Below, piece after piece: positions 14,588-23,852 of a stretch of 64,000 nucleotides of DNA. The notes beneath the pieces are model-generated. The model saw only the letters and a list, made by a program, of their open reading frames with translations, ran no database searches and was not told the DNA's origin. The stretch covers positions 7,440,001-7,504,000 of the forward strand of contig NZ_CP073318.1 in assembly GCF_018263855.1 (NCBI RefSeq). Reading direction: 5' to 3'. Within the stretch, counting starts at the first letter, position 1, and the number at the start of each line of letters is the position of its first letter. A program made the position numbers and the translations under genes. This DNA comes from Kutzneria sp. CA-103260 (GTDB lineage: Bacteria > Actinomycetota > Actinomycetes > Mycobacteriales > Pseudonocardiaceae).

Positions 14588-17500
14588 CTAGGGATGCCGG
14601 CGGAGCCGAGCCGGGTCGACGGCGGTCGCGGCGGTGTCCCCGTCGAGGCGCCAGCCTTCTCCGTACGCCGCGGCAAACGCTTCCGTGCCGAGCGCGGCCT
14701 CGCCTCGGCGGACGAGTTCGCGGACCTGCCCGTTGGTGCGGTCGTGTGCGCCGCGCAGCCGGGAAGCCGCGCCGAGCAGGACGGCCGACTCGTGGTGCTG
14801 CCCGTACGCGTCGGCGACCCCGGCCGCCCCCACCGCGACCAGCGACAGGATCGGCATGTCCCAGGCCCGGACGCCGGCCGCGTACGCGCTCGCCAGTGCC
14901 TTCTCCGCGCCGGCCGGATCGCCCAGTTCCAGGCAGAGCTGGCAACGTGCGGCGCCGACCAGCGTCGCCACATGGTCGCTGGGGAACGCGGTGTAGCCCC
15001 GCAGAGTCCGTTCGGTGGCGTCGAGCAGTTCGCGCGCCCGGCCCAGATCGCCGAGCCGGAGCCGGAAACCGGCTTCCCGCGCGTCGAACAGGAGCTGCAT
15101 CTCGCCTGACGCGGGCAGCTCCCGTTCCCGAGCCGACTCGATCATCGCGATCGCCTGGTCGGTTTCGCCACGCAGCAGGTGCAGGTCGATCCAGCGCAGC
15201 TGGCTGAACACCCGGTCGCCGGCGTTGAGCGAGCCGAACTCGGCGGCCAGCGACTGGGCCTCGCGCAGATCGGCCACCGCACCGTCGAGGTCGCCGTCGT
15301 ACTGCCGCAACTGGGCCCGCATCGGCAGCGCGGCGGCCTGGCCCCAGTGGTCACCGGACTCGCGGAAACAGGTCAGGGCCGCGGCCACGTCGGTGCGCAC
15401 CGCGTCCAGGTCGCCCGCGTTCTCGGCCAGCTCGGCACGGAACATCCGGGCCAGCCCGGACAACCAGCCGTCGCCGTCGATCAGGCGCTCGATGATCGTG
15501 CGCGCGGCCGTTTCCTGCCGCAGGAACGCGAGCGGCAGCGCGGAAAGTGCGGCGTAGGGGCCCGGCAGCTCCGGGTGCCCGAGCAGCTGCGCGGCCAGCT
15601 CGTGTGCTCGTGCCCGGTCATCGGCCCCCTGCCCGGCGGGTGCGCTAGCGCGGCTGTCGACCAGGTTGAACAGGTGGATCGCACGTGCGCAGTCACGGTC
15701 GGGAGATCGCTCACCGCCGGGTACCGCCAGTGCTTCGCCCAGCCAGTAGGCGGCGTCGGCCTGGCGGCCGAACATCTGCCAGTACCAGGTCAACCGCAAC
15801 GCGAGGGTGACCGCGCCGTCCGCGTCGCCGGTGTCGCACCGCCGGCGCAGGGCGGCCAGCACGTTGTCGTACTCGGCGCTGATGACGCGTGTGGCCGACA
15901 GCTGACCGGGCCCGCGCAGTTCGGCGTCGGATCGGGTCAGCAGCTCGGTGAAGTACCCCACGGCCAGGTCGCGAACGGCATCGAGAGCGTCCTTTTCGGA
16001 CAGTCGCTCGATGCCGTATTCGCGCAGCGTTTCCAGCATCCGGTAACGGCCGGGGTCGGGTGCGAGCTGCAGCAACGACCGGTCGACCAGACCCGCGAGC
16101 AGTTCCGGGACGTCCGCGGCGGGCACCGTGGTGCCGGCGCAGACCGCGATGGCCGAGGCGAGCGTGACGCCGCCGGGCAGGATCGAGACGCGTTCGGCGA
16201 CCGTGCGTTCGACGTCGTTCAGCAGGTCCCAGCTCCACGCGATGACCGCGTGCAGGGTGCGATGCCGGGGCCGTGCGGTGCGACTGCCGGTGGTGAGCAA
16301 GCGAAATCGGTCGGAGAGCCCGTTGGCCAGGTCGGGTAGTGACAACGTGCGCAGCCGGGCGGCGGCCAGTTCCAGCGCGAGCGGCATGCCGTCCAAGCCG
16401 AGCACCACTCGGATGATGTCGGGCAGCGTGGTCTCGTCGACGGCGAACCCGGGTCGTACGGCGGCGGCTCGTTCGGCGAACAGGCGCACCGCCGCGGTCC
16501 GCTGTGCTTGCTCGACGCCGTCGTCCCGCCCGGGCAGTGCGAGTGGGCCCAGTGGCACCAGTGCTTCGCCGTCGACTGCGAGGGGTTCGCGACTGGTGGC
16601 GAGAACCCGGAGTCCGGGACATCGGGACAGGAGGGCGGCGACCAGGTGGGCGACGGCGTCGATCAGATGCTCGCAGTTGTCCACCAGCAGCAGGCTTTCC
16701 CGGCTGCCGAGCTGGTCGGCGAGGATGTCCAGCTCGGTGCCCTCGACTCGCCTGCGGGCTTCGAACATCGCGCCGCCGCGCAGCCCGATCCCGGCCAGCA
16801 CGGCCGCGGTGACTTTGGCCGGTTCGGTGACCGAGGCGAGGTCGATCATCCAGGCGCCGTCGCGGTTGCGGCGGGCGGCCTCGACGGCCAGCCGGGTCTT
16901 GCCCGCACCGCCGGGGCCGAGGACCGTGACCAGGCGGCCGCCGGTGAGCAGGGTGTCGATCCGGGCCAGGTCGTCGTCGCGGCCGATGAAGCTGGTCAGC
17001 GGCGCGGGCAGCGTGCGCGGCGCCAGGCCGGTCGCCGGCCGCTCGGCCCGCAGCAGGCGCAGGTGCCGCTCTTGCAGCACGGCACCCGGGTCGGCGCCGA
17101 GGTCGTCGGCCAGTGCTTCACGGACCCGCTCGTACCGGGCCAGTGCCTCGGCTTGGCGGCCCTGGGCATCGAACGCGTCCATGAGCAGTGCGGTCGCCCG
17201 TTCGTGGACGGGATACTCGGCGAGCAGGGCAGTCAGCCGGTCGGCAGCCGCGTCGGCACGGCCAAGGGAAAGCTCGACAGCGGCCAGATCAGCGACGGCT
17301 TCGATCGAAAGGTGCGCCAGCCGGGCCGCGACGGCCGGGGCCACTGCGGCGACGAGCGTGGGCTCGGCGCCGGGACGGTCGCCCCACATCGTCACGGCCT
17401 CGCCGAGCACGGTCGCCGCGGCGTTCGGATCGTCGGCGTGCAGCCGGTCCCGGCCGTCGGCGGCGAGCTGCTCGAACCGCAGCGCGTCCACGTCGTTCGC

Positions 17501-17782
17501 GGCCACGTCCAGCCGGTAACCCCCGGCGACCTGCGTGACGTCGCCGGCCGAGCCGAGGGCCCGCCGCAATCGGGAGACGAGGGCCTGCAGGGCGTGCGCG
17601 GGGTCGGCGGGCGGGTCCTCAGCCCAGATCGCGTCGACCAGGACACTCTGCTCGACCGCACGGCCACCGGCGAGCGCCAGCCGTACGAGCAGACTCCGCA
17701 ACCGCGCACCCGGGACGGCCAGGACGGCGGTGCCACGAGACGCCTGGAACGCGCCGAGCAGCGTGACCCGCAGCCTGTCCAT
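14588..17782 (-). CDS. SARP-family regulator with NB-ARC and TPR domains
   Basis: 1,064 residues, AfsR-like. Residues 1-90 form the OmpR-type winged helix (LRVTLLGAFQASRG, then RLRSLLVRLALAGGRAV). The BTAD domain runs to about 240 (VSRLRRALG, YRLDV, RYERVREALADDLGADPG). An ATPase follows (SFIGRDDDLARI, Walker A GPGGAGKTRLAVEAA, LLLVDNCEHLID) and then TPR-like repeats to the end. ATG 17782 has GGAAAG upstream. It is divergent from the FAD monooxygenase gene, and the 134-bp gap holds three SARP-type heptamers at 11-bp spacing, so direct control of the monooxygenase (and itself) is well supported. Confidence 0.9.
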   Translation of the reverse strand: MDRLRVTLLGAFQASRGTAVLAVPGARLRSLLVRLALAGGRAVEQSVLVDAIWAEDPPADPAHALQALVSRLRRALGSAGDVTQVAGGYRLDVAANDVDALRFEQLAADGRDRLHADDPNAAATVLGEAVTMWGDRPGAEPTLVAAVAPAVAARLAHLSIEAVADLAAVELSLGRADAAADRLTALLAEYPVHERATALLMDAFDAQGRQAEALARYERVREALADDLGADPGAVLQERHLRLLRAERPATGLAPRTLPAPLTSFIGRDDDLARIDTLLTGGRLVTVLGPGGAGKTRLAVEAARRNRDGAWMIDLASVTEPAKVTAAVLAGIGLRGGAMFEARRRVEGTELDILADQLGSRESLLLVDNCEHLIDAVAHLVAALLSRCPGLRVLATSREPLAVDGEALVPLGPLALPGRDDGVEQAQRTAAVRLFAERAAAVRPGFAVDETTLPDIIRVVLGLDGMPLALELAAARLRTLSLPDLANGLSDRFRLLTTGSRTARPRHRTLHAVIAWSWDLLNDVERTVAERVSILPGGVTLASAIAVCAGTTVPAADVPELLAGLVDRSLLQLAPDPGRYRMLETLREYGIERLSEKDALDAVRDLAVGYFTELLTRSDAELRGPGQLSATRVISAEYDNVLAALRRRCDTGDADGAVTLALRLTWYWQMFGRQADAAYWLGEALAVPGGERSPDRDCARAIHLFNLVDSRASAPAGQGADDRARAHELAAQLLGHPELPGPYAALSALPLAFLRQETAARTIIERLIDGDGWLSGLARMFRAELAENAGDLDAVRTDVAAALTCFRESGDHWGQAAALPMRAQLRQYDGDLDGAVADLREAQSLAAEFGSLNAGDRVFSQLRWIDLHLLRGETDQAIAMIESARERELPASGEMQLLFDAREAGFRLRLGDLGRARELLDATERTLRGYTAFPSDHVATLVGAARCQLCLELGDPAGAEKALASAYAAGVRAWDMPILSLVAVGAAGVADAYGQHHESAVLLGAASRLRGAHDRTNGQVRELVRRGEAALGTEAFAAAYGEGWRLDGDTAATAVDPARLRRHP

Positions 17783-17831
17783 GACCCGATCTTTCCGTGC
17801 CGACCAGCGCGTATCCAAACCAGGGCGTCCG

Positions 17832-17860
17832 GTGTGAGCGCTGTGTGCGCCTGGTGTGAG
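17832..17860. promoter_or_regulatory. SARP-type heptamer direct repeats
   Basis: GTGTGAG (17832-17838), GTGTGCG (17843-17849) and GTGTGAG (17854-17860) start exactly 11 bp apart. Heptamer repeats at one-helical-turn spacing upstream of the -10 region are the established binding arrangement for SARP regulators. They lie between the divergent SARP gene and the FAD monooxygenase. Confidence 0.75.
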
Positions 17861-17916
17861 CGGTCCGCGGCACCCTTCAGCTGTCCGAGGAGAACAGGTT
17901 TCGAAGGGGATCTCTC

Positions 17917-19431
17917 ATGTACGACGTGGTGATCGCGGGCGCCGGACCGGTCGGGCTGCTGCTTGCCGGGGAGCTGGGTCTCGCCGGCTGCTCGGTCCTG
18001 GTGCTGGAGCGCGAGCCGGACACCGACACCCCGTGGCGGGCGGCGGCGCTCGGCATGCGTGGCCTGTCCGCCGCGTCGGTCGAGGCGTTCTACCGCCGCG
18101 GGCTGCTGGAGCCGCTGCGGGCCGCCGCGAAAGCGCAGTACGGCTTCATGATCGACCCCGACGCGGACGACGCGGTGTACCCGCACAACGTCGGCCACTT
18201 CGCCGGCATCGTGCTCGATCCGGAGAAGGTGAACGTTGCCGCACTGCCGTTCCGGCTGCCGGCCCCGGCGATGCAAGGCGTGCCGACCAGCCTCGCCGTG
18301 CTCGAAGGGATGCTGGCCGAGCGGGCGGTCAAGCTTGGTGTCGAGATCCGGTACGGCGCCGAGGTTTCAGCCGTCGAGCAGGGCGAGGAGAGCGTGGTCG
18401 TGCGCGCCGGCGAGCAGGAGTACGAGGCACGTTGGCTGGTCGGCTGCGACGGCGGGCGCAGCGCCGTGCGCAGGCTCGCGGGCTTCGAGTTCGCCGGCAC
18501 CGAGCCGCAGCTCACCGGCTACGTCATGCTGTCCACCCTCGCCGATCCGGCGAAGCTGAACCCCGGGTTCAACCTGACGCCGACCGGCATGTACATCGGG
18601 ATGCCCACGGCGGGACACATCGGCATGATGGACTTCGACGGCGGCGCGTTCGACCGTTCGCAGGAACCGAACCGCGAGCACCTCCAGACGGTGCTGCGCC
18701 GGGTTTCCGGCACCGACGTGACGGTGGCCGACGTGAGCCTTGCTTCCACCTTCACCGACCGGGCCCGGCAGACGACGACCTACCGGCAGGGCCGGGTGCT
18801 CCTCGCGGGCGACGCGGCACACATCCACTCGCCGCTCGGCGGGCAGGGACTCAACACCGGCATCGGCGACGCGGTGAACCTGGGGTGGAAGCTCGCGGCG
18901 ACCGTGCGGGGATCCGCGCCGGCCGGGCTGCTCGACACCTACCAGGAGGAACGGCACCCGATCGGCGCCTGGGTGGTCGAGTGGACGCGCGCCCAGGTGT
19001 CGGCCATGCGGCCGGATCCGCACGGCCAGGCGATGCAGGGGTTGATTCGCGACCTGTTGTCGACCCGGGACGGCACGACCTACGTCTACGAGAAGCTGTC
19101 CGGCCTGGCGATCCGCTACGACCTCGGCAGCACGCAGCCGCTGGTCGGCCGCAGCGCCCCGGACTTCCACCTCGCGGACGGGACCCACCTCGGCGACCTG
19201 CTCGCGGCCGGGCGTGGCGTGCTGCTCGACTTCACCGGAACCCTGCGCGAATCGGCCCAGGGCTGGGAAACCCGCGTCCAGCACGTGGCCGGACCGGCGC
19301 AGGACACTCTCGGCCTGGGCGCGGCACTCGTCCGCCCGGACGGCGTGATCGCCTGGGCCGGTGACCCCGATCCGGACCGCCGGGCATTCGAAACGGCCGC
19401 GACCCGCTGGTTCGGCGACCCGTCGATCTGA
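17917..19431 (+). CDS. FAD-dependent aromatic monooxygenase
   Basis: 504 residues, class A flavoprotein hydroxylase. Rossmann motif VVIAGAGPVGLLLAGEL at the N-terminus, the DG motif VGCDGGRSAVRRLAG, the GD motif LLAGDAAHIHSPLGGQGLNT, and a C-terminal thioredoxin-like domain (GRSAPDFHLADG, then VLLDFTG) as in polyketide hydroxylases and rifampicin monooxygenase. ATG 17917 has GAAGGGGA upstream. Such enzymes hydroxylate aromatic substrates or inactivate antibiotics using NAD(P)H. There is no aromatic polyketide cluster here, so antibiotic modification or an orphan tailoring role under the adjacent SARP is inferred. Confidence 0.85.
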   Translation: MYDVVIAGAGPVGLLLAGELGLAGCSVLVLEREPDTDTPWRAAALGMRGLSAASVEAFYRRGLLEPLRAAAKAQYGFMIDPDADDAVYPHNVGHFAGIVLDPEKVNVAALPFRLPAPAMQGVPTSLAVLEGMLAERAVKLGVEIRYGAEVSAVEQGEESVVVRAGEQEYEARWLVGCDGGRSAVRRLAGFEFAGTEPQLTGYVMLSTLADPAKLNPGFNLTPTGMYIGMPTAGHIGMMDFDGGAFDRSQEPNREHLQTVLRRVSGTDVTVADVSLASTFTDRARQTTTYRQGRVLLAGDAAHIHSPLGGQGLNTGIGDAVNLGWKLAATVRGSAPAGLLDTYQEERHPIGAWVVEWTRAQVSAMRPDPHGQAMQGLIRDLLSTRDGTTYVYEKLSGLAIRYDLGSTQPLVGRSAPDFHLADGTHLGDLLAAGRGVLLDFTGTLRESAQGWETRVQHVAGPAQDTLGLGAALVRPDGVIAWAGDPDPDRRAFETAATRWFGDPSI

Positions 19432-19551
19432 TCGCGGCCGCCGAAGCGCTGGCGATCATCGGCAATACCGGCCTGCCCTGTTACCAGCCGGAACTGTCCA
19501 GCACGCTCGGAGTCCGGGACACCTACGTTAATTCTCCGCGAAGTTGATCAG
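19432..19551 (+). pseudogene. Possible 3' remnant of an unidentified gene
   Basis: One frame reads IAAAEALAIIGNTGLPCY, then QPELSSTLGVRDTYVNSPRS and a stop. The composition is protein-like but there is no start and nothing upstream except the monooxygenase gene in another frame. I do not recognise the family. It may be coincidental. Confidence 0.2.
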
Positions 19552-19582
19552 TGACAGGGGTTGGTCACCGGTGCTTCAATGC

Positions 19583-19601
19583 GTTAGGAAACTTTCCTAA
19601 C
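19583..19601. promoter_or_regulatory. CsnR-type operator palindrome
   Basis: GTTAGGAAACTTTCCTAAC is a perfect palindrome with 9-bp arms around one base, 22 bp upstream of the chitosanase start. As I recall it, the operator of the ROK-family repressor CsnR upstream of Streptomyces chitosanase genes has the core AGGAAASTTTCCT, which this site matches. No CsnR gene is visible in the window. Confidence 0.7.
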
Positions 19602-19623
19602 GATCGACGGAGGCCCTGCACTC

Positions 19624-20415
19624 ATGTCATCTCCCCGTACGCGCGTCGCAGTGGTAGCCGCTGCGGCTCTAGCGCTAGCCACGCCGCTCGCCGTCAGGTC
19701 CGCCGCCGCCGCGACGATGAACACCGACGCCACGGCTGTCACCTCGGCCGCAGCTTCCCCGGCCTACACGGCCGCCCAGGTGCTGGCTGGCGTCAAGAAG
19801 AACAGCACGTCCGCGAACCAGGTCAACTCCAAGCCCCACATCAACACCATGACGCGCGCCAAGAACGTGAACGTGTACCAGGTGGCGACGGGCGTCTACG
19901 CCTACGGTTCCAGCCTGGCCGTCGACGACGACGGCAGCGACCCCGATTCCGATCCCGACCACCAGGACCAGACGACTTTCCAGGACAGCAACGGCAAGCA
20001 GTTGGCCGCGCACCACGTGCCGTTCTACGTGCTGGGCGACGACTGCTGGGACCGCAAGTCCCCCTGCCCGCACTTCTTCTACAAGGAACACAACATCAAG
20101 GGCCGGCAGTTCGCGCTGATGTTCTACAAGAGCAAGGTCATCGGCGCGATCTTCGGCGACACGCAGACCGGGAACGACCAGACCACCTCGGACAACGACT
20201 CCCGCGAACTGGGCGAGGCGTCGGTGAAGTCGGCCGCGCTGCTCGGCATCAACAGCAGCGGCACCGACGGTGGTGTCGACAACGGCGTGACCGTGGTGAT
20301 CTTCTCTGGCCCGTCCTGGGTTGTGAACGGCAGCAACGCCAACCTGAACGCCAATGCCCAGGCCCTGGTCCAGAAGGCACTGGACAGCCTCGGCGCGAGC
20401 ATGGGTCTCAAGTAG
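19624..20415 (+). CDS. Secreted GH75-like chitosanase
   Basis: 263 residues with a signal peptide (VAVVAAAALALATPLAV, cleavage after an AAA region). The mature protein has the GH75 chitosanase pattern: HVPFYVLGDDCW, then ALMFYKSKVIGAIFGDTQTG with the putative catalytic Asp, and RELGEASVKSAALLGI with the putative catalytic Glu. An Asp-rich stretch (about residues 98-110) is unusual. CGGAGG precedes ATG 19624. The palindrome at 19583-19601 matches the chitosanase repressor operator known in Streptomyces, which supports the call independently. It would hydrolyse beta-1,4-glucosamine chains outside the cell. Confidence 0.75.
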   Translation: MSSPRTRVAVVAAAALALATPLAVRSAAAATMNTDATAVTSAAASPAYTAAQVLAGVKKNSTSANQVNSKPHINTMTRAKNVNVYQVATGVYAYGSSLAVDDDGSDPDSDPDHQDQTTFQDSNGKQLAAHHVPFYVLGDDCWDRKSPCPHFFYKEHNIKGRQFALMFYKSKVIGAIFGDTQTGNDQTTSDNDSRELGEASVKSAALLGINSSGTDGGVDNGVTVVIFSGPSWVVNGSNANLNANAQALVQKALDSLGASMGLK

Positions 20416-20435
20416 TCCCTGCGATCAATCCACAC

Positions 20436-20489
20436 TGAACGCGATCACCACCATACCGCCGATGGTGAATATGGTGGTGATCGCGTTCA
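20436..20489. terminator. Hairpin terminator after the chitosanase gene
   Basis: A perfect 20-bp stem, TGAACGCGATCACCACCATA at 20436-20455 with its complement at 20470-20489, and a 14-nt loop, starting 20 bp after the stop. Confidence 0.85.
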
Positions 20490-20731
20490 CTGGCGCCCAG
20501 TTTGGCGAATGACCCTGATGCCTGGGGCGCAGCGATCATCATGCGGCCGTCCGCAGCTTGGGTGGCCAAGGTGCTCCAGCGCCGCGTTGCCCACCTCGGC
20601 GCGGGCGAACGACCCGCCGGACTAACCTGAGTGTCACTCGACAGTCCGACACCGCGAGCACGAGTCGTAGTTCCCGCAACGTGTATGCCACTATCGGCTA
20701 CGCCACAGGAATGCGGTCACAGCGCCACGAA

Positions 20732-20956
20732 TCAGACGGGCCGGACACGAACCGCCAAACCGGCGCTTGTCGTGCCGGATGCCCGCTCGTACTCCACCCA
20801 CTGTCCAGGCGCCAATGTCGGACGCCCGTCCTTCCTGGCCGGCAGCAGCTCCTCGATGTCGACGTCATCAACGCAAATATCAGGACCACCCCGGTCAGGG
20901 GCGATAAAGCCGAAACCGAGGTCCTGGCTGAACCACGTCACCACACCCCGCGCCAT
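20732..20956 (-). CDS. Cold-shock domain protein with altered RNP2
   Basis: 74 residues from ATG 20956 with a GAGGAG Shine-Dalgarno. MARGVVTWFSQDLGFGFI carries the RNP1 motif GFGFI. The RNP2 position, usually VFVHxS, is ICVDDVD here: the aromatic and the histidine are replaced. Cold-shock proteins bind single-stranded RNA or DNA through these faces, so the altered RNP2 should change affinity or specificity. It lies 98 bp downstream of the GAF-ANTAR gene on the same strand and might be co-transcribed. Confidence 0.85.
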   Translation of the reverse strand: MARGVVTWFSQDLGFGFIAPDRGGPDICVDDVDIEELLPARKDGRPTLAPGQWVEYERASGTTSAGLAVRVRPV

Positions 20957-21054
20957 GCCGATCTCCTCGTTAGGCGGCGTCCGCGTCAACGGACCGGGTC
21001 TCAACGCTACGCAGCGGGCACGTCGAGCCGCAGGCGCGCACGCCGATCGCAGGG

Positions 21055-21771
21055 TCACGGCGTGAACTCGATGCAGCCATCCAGCACGGCGTCGGCGACC
21101 TGCCGCAACTGACAGTCCACAGTGAACGCGTGTGCGCGCATGCACTGGTACGCATGCGTCACGCCGATGCCCAGCTGAGCCGAGACGACACTGACCGCCA
21201 GTTTCACCCGTGCCCACTGTTCCGGCAACGAGCCGGCGAGCACGTCCTCCACACCGCGCCCACGCTGCCCAAGTTCGCTGTCCAGCAGCAATGCCAGGGC
21301 GTAGTCCGCGAAAAGTTGCCCATCGGTCAGCGCCGCCGTCGGCAACGCGCCCGGGTAGGCGCGGTACAACTCAAGAACGCCGACCGGCACCTCGCGAGCG
21401 GCCAGCGGGAACGCGAACACCGCGCGCACGCCGAGAGAGCTCAACATCGGGACCAGCGCGGGCCACTGATGCAGGCTGGCGCTGCTGGCCAGATCGGTCG
21501 ACATCACCACGTCGCCGTCCTGCAGCGCCTGCATGCCCGGACCGGTGCCGACGGTGATCTCAAGTTCGATCGCGCGCTCGCTGACGACATCGGTCGCGTA
21601 GATCGGCTCGCCCAGCCCGAGGTCGCCGATCGTGCACAGGCTGACGCCGGCGACGCCGAGCGCGGCCGAGCAGGCGCGGCAGACATGCTCGATCCCCACC
21701 GGCACGTTGTTGGCACTGGCCAGACTGCTGATCATCGCGGCGATCGCCGCCTGCCCTCGACCGCCGGCCAT
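21055..21771 (-). CDS. GAF-ANTAR transcription antitermination regulator
   Basis: 238 residues from ATG 21771, with GAGGTG six bases upstream. The N-terminal half is a GAF-type sensory domain (VSLCTIGDLGLGEPI, then VRAVFAFPLAAREVPVGVLEL). The C-terminal 55 residues match the RNA-binding ANTAR fold (ARVKLAVSVVSAQLGIGV, AYQCMRAHAF, QVADAVLDG). ANTAR proteins act on paired RNA hairpins near terminators. It follows a histidine kinase gene in the same direction, separated by about 200 bp. Confidence 0.85.
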   Translation of the reverse strand: MAGGRGQAAIAAMISSLASANNVPVGIEHVCRACSAALGVAGVSLCTIGDLGLGEPIYATDVVSERAIELEITVGTGPGMQALQDGDVVMSTDLASSASLHQWPALVPMLSSLGVRAVFAFPLAAREVPVGVLELYRAYPGALPTAALTDGQLFADYALALLLDSELGQRGRGVEDVLAGSLPEQWARVKLAVSVVSAQLGIGVTHAYQCMRAHAFTVDCQLRQVADAVLDGCIEFTP

Positions 21772-21968
21772 GCCGCTCACCTCGGCCGTCCATCTCGGTG
21801 CTCCAGCTCCGCAACCGCTCGCATCGCACGTCCCCGATGTTCGGCACTTCGTCCCTGGCAACAGGAAGCGTCGCGCGCGAACGGGCCTGTGTCGTCGCAG
21901 CGAACGGGCTTCTTGCACTGGGTGCTCACCGGCAGACCGGCATACCAGCTAGCCGGAACCGCCCGCGG

Positions 21969-23843
21969 TCATTCGTCCACGCTGACCGGCAGCTCCACCT
22001 GCAGCGAGGTGCCCAGGCCCGGTGGGCTGGCGACGGTCATCCGACCTTCCAGGGCCTCGATCCGGTCGGTGAGCCCGATCAGACCGGAGCCGCGTGCCGG
22101 ATCAGCACTGCCAACGCCGTCGTCACGGACCGAAACGAACAGCCGGCCCTCCCGCACAGCCGCCTCGACCCGAACCACCGACGCCCGCGCGTGTTTCGCG
22201 GCGTTGGCCAGCGCTTCCGCCACCGTGTAGTACGCCGCGACCTCGACGGGCGGTGCGAGTCGGCTCTCCACCCGCACGTCGAGTTCGACCGGGATGGCTG
22301 AGCGACGAGCCAGCGCCCTGAGCGCGGGACCCAGACCCCCCTCCGACAGGATCGCGGGGTGGATCCCACGCGAGATCTCGCGCAGTTCGTCCACCGCCGC
22401 CGCCAACCCGGCGGCGACCTCGGACAGCTCCGCCAGGAGCCCGGGTAACTCGGCCGGCGTCCCGGCCTCGATCGTCCGCACGTCCAGCGCGAGGGAGACG
22501 AGTCGCTGCTGGATGCCGTCATGCAGATCGCGTTCGATCCGCCGACGAGTCTGGTCGGCGGCGGCCACCACGCGCGCCCGAGAGGCGGCCAGGTCGGCAC
22601 GCGCTTGGGTGTTGGCGATCGCGGTGGCGATCAGGTCGGTGAAATTGGCGAAGCGGTTCTCGGTGTCTTCGGGCAGCGGCTCGTCCCGCGTCGACAGCGC
22701 CTTCATCACTCCCCACAGGGCTCCTTCGACGAGGATCGGGACCCCGACCGCCGACCTGACGTCTCCGCCGAGCGCCACGGCAACGCCCTCGATTCGCGCG
22801 GGCTCGTCGGTGCGCAACACCTGGGACGCGACACCACCGGCGTCGAGCGTCACGCGGGCTCCGACCAGCACCTCGGAGCCGGCCGCTCCCCAGCTCGCGA
22901 CCACGGTCGCCGTGCCGTCGGCCTCGTAACGCAGCAGCCGCGTGCCGTCAGCACCGAGGACCCGGCCCGCCTCCTCGGTCACGGCGGTGAAGACAGCGGG
23001 CGGCGGCTCCGCGTGCGCGACGAGGGTGGCCACCCGCCGCAGCGCCGCCTGCTCATCGGCGAACCGGGTGAGCTCGTCGCGGTTCTGCTCGAGCGAGCGT
23101 CCCATCTTGTTGAACGAGCGCTCCAGTGTTCGGATCTCGGCTGCTCCGGTCTCGGGGATGCGAGTGGTGAGTTCGCCGCCGGCGAGCCGGTCGGCCATGG
23201 CCGCGGCTCTGCGCACGGGGCGGATGACGGCACGTGTCATGTAGCCGGCGAAAAGCAGGATCAGCACTAGCGATCCGGCGACGCCGGCCGCGACCGCGAC
23301 CACCGCCTGGCGAGCCGTGGCCTCGGCCTGCTCGTCACGAACGACGGCCACGCCGCGCTCGGTCAGGTCGAGGCGCTCGAAATCGATCCGGATCGGGTCC
23401 ACACGCCGTCTCCCCTCCTCGATCGCCGCGACACTGCGGACCAAGGGATCGTTCCGGCGCGCGGCATCCACCATGGGCACCGAATACCGCGCGATGTAGG
23501 ACTCGATGCCTTGTGTGATCCGCCGGGACTGGCCCTTCTGTTCGAGGGTGTCGGACAGCCGCTGCAGGTTCGCGCTCTCCGCCGGGATCGCGGCGCGCGC
23601 GGTGTTCCAGGGCTCGAGAAAGCTTTCGTCGCCGGTCAGCAGGAAGCCGCGGCCGCCCGTCTCGACGTCGACGAGCAGCCTCTCGAGTCGGCTCGAGCTC
23701 GTGAGCAATTCCTGAGAATGCCTCGCGAGTTGCGCCGACTCGCGCTCAACGACGACCGCGCTGAGCAGGACGACGAGCAGGACGCCCTCCGTGATCGTGA
23801 GCAGGGCGCACGCGCCGAGCACGCGGAGGATCAAGCCGCCCAC
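21969..23843 (-). CDS. Membrane sensor histidine kinase (CHASE3-HAMP-GAF-HisKA_3)
   Basis: 624 residues. An N-terminal membrane helix, an extracytoplasmic CHASE3-like domain (LLVDVETGGRGFLLTGDESF), a second membrane helix (about 180-205), HAMP, a GAF domain, then the NarL-type kinase core with phospho-acceptor RRIERDLHDGIQQRLVSLAL and the ATPase box (EALANAAKHARA, DDGVGSADP, GLIGLTDRIEALEG). It is divergent from a NarL-type response regulator gene, surely its partner. The stimulus is unknown. A CTGTAC-N10-GTACAG inverted repeat sits in the shared promoter region. Confidence 0.9.
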   Translation of the reverse strand: MGGLILRVLGACALLTITEGVLLVVLLSAVVVERESAQLARHSQELLTSSSRLERLLVDVETGGRGFLLTGDESFLEPWNTARAAIPAESANLQRLSDTLEQKGQSRRITQGIESYIARYSVPMVDAARRNDPLVRSVAAIEEGRRRVDPIRIDFERLDLTERGVAVVRDEQAEATARQAVVAVAAGVAGSLVLILLFAGYMTRAVIRPVRRAAAMADRLAGGELTTRIPETGAAEIRTLERSFNKMGRSLEQNRDELTRFADEQAALRRVATLVAHAEPPPAVFTAVTEEAGRVLGADGTRLLRYEADGTATVVASWGAAGSEVLVGARVTLDAGGVASQVLRTDEPARIEGVAVALGGDVRSAVGVPILVEGALWGVMKALSTRDEPLPEDTENRFANFTDLIATAIANTQARADLAASRARVVAAADQTRRRIERDLHDGIQQRLVSLALDVRTIEAGTPAELPGLLAELSEVAAGLAAAVDELREISRGIHPAILSEGGLGPALRALARRSAIPVELDVRVESRLAPPVEVAAYYTVAEALANAAKHARASVVRVEAAVREGRLFVSVRDDGVGSADPARGSGLIGLTDRIEALEGRMTVASPPGLGTSLQVELPVSVDE

Positions 23844-23852
23844 GGTAGCCTC

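Noticed and set aside
16508..17932. Long plus-strand frames opposite the SARP regulator (also 15179-16339 and 16128-17519)
   Set aside because: Shadows; the minus strand carries the complete SARP-BTAD-NB-ARC protein.
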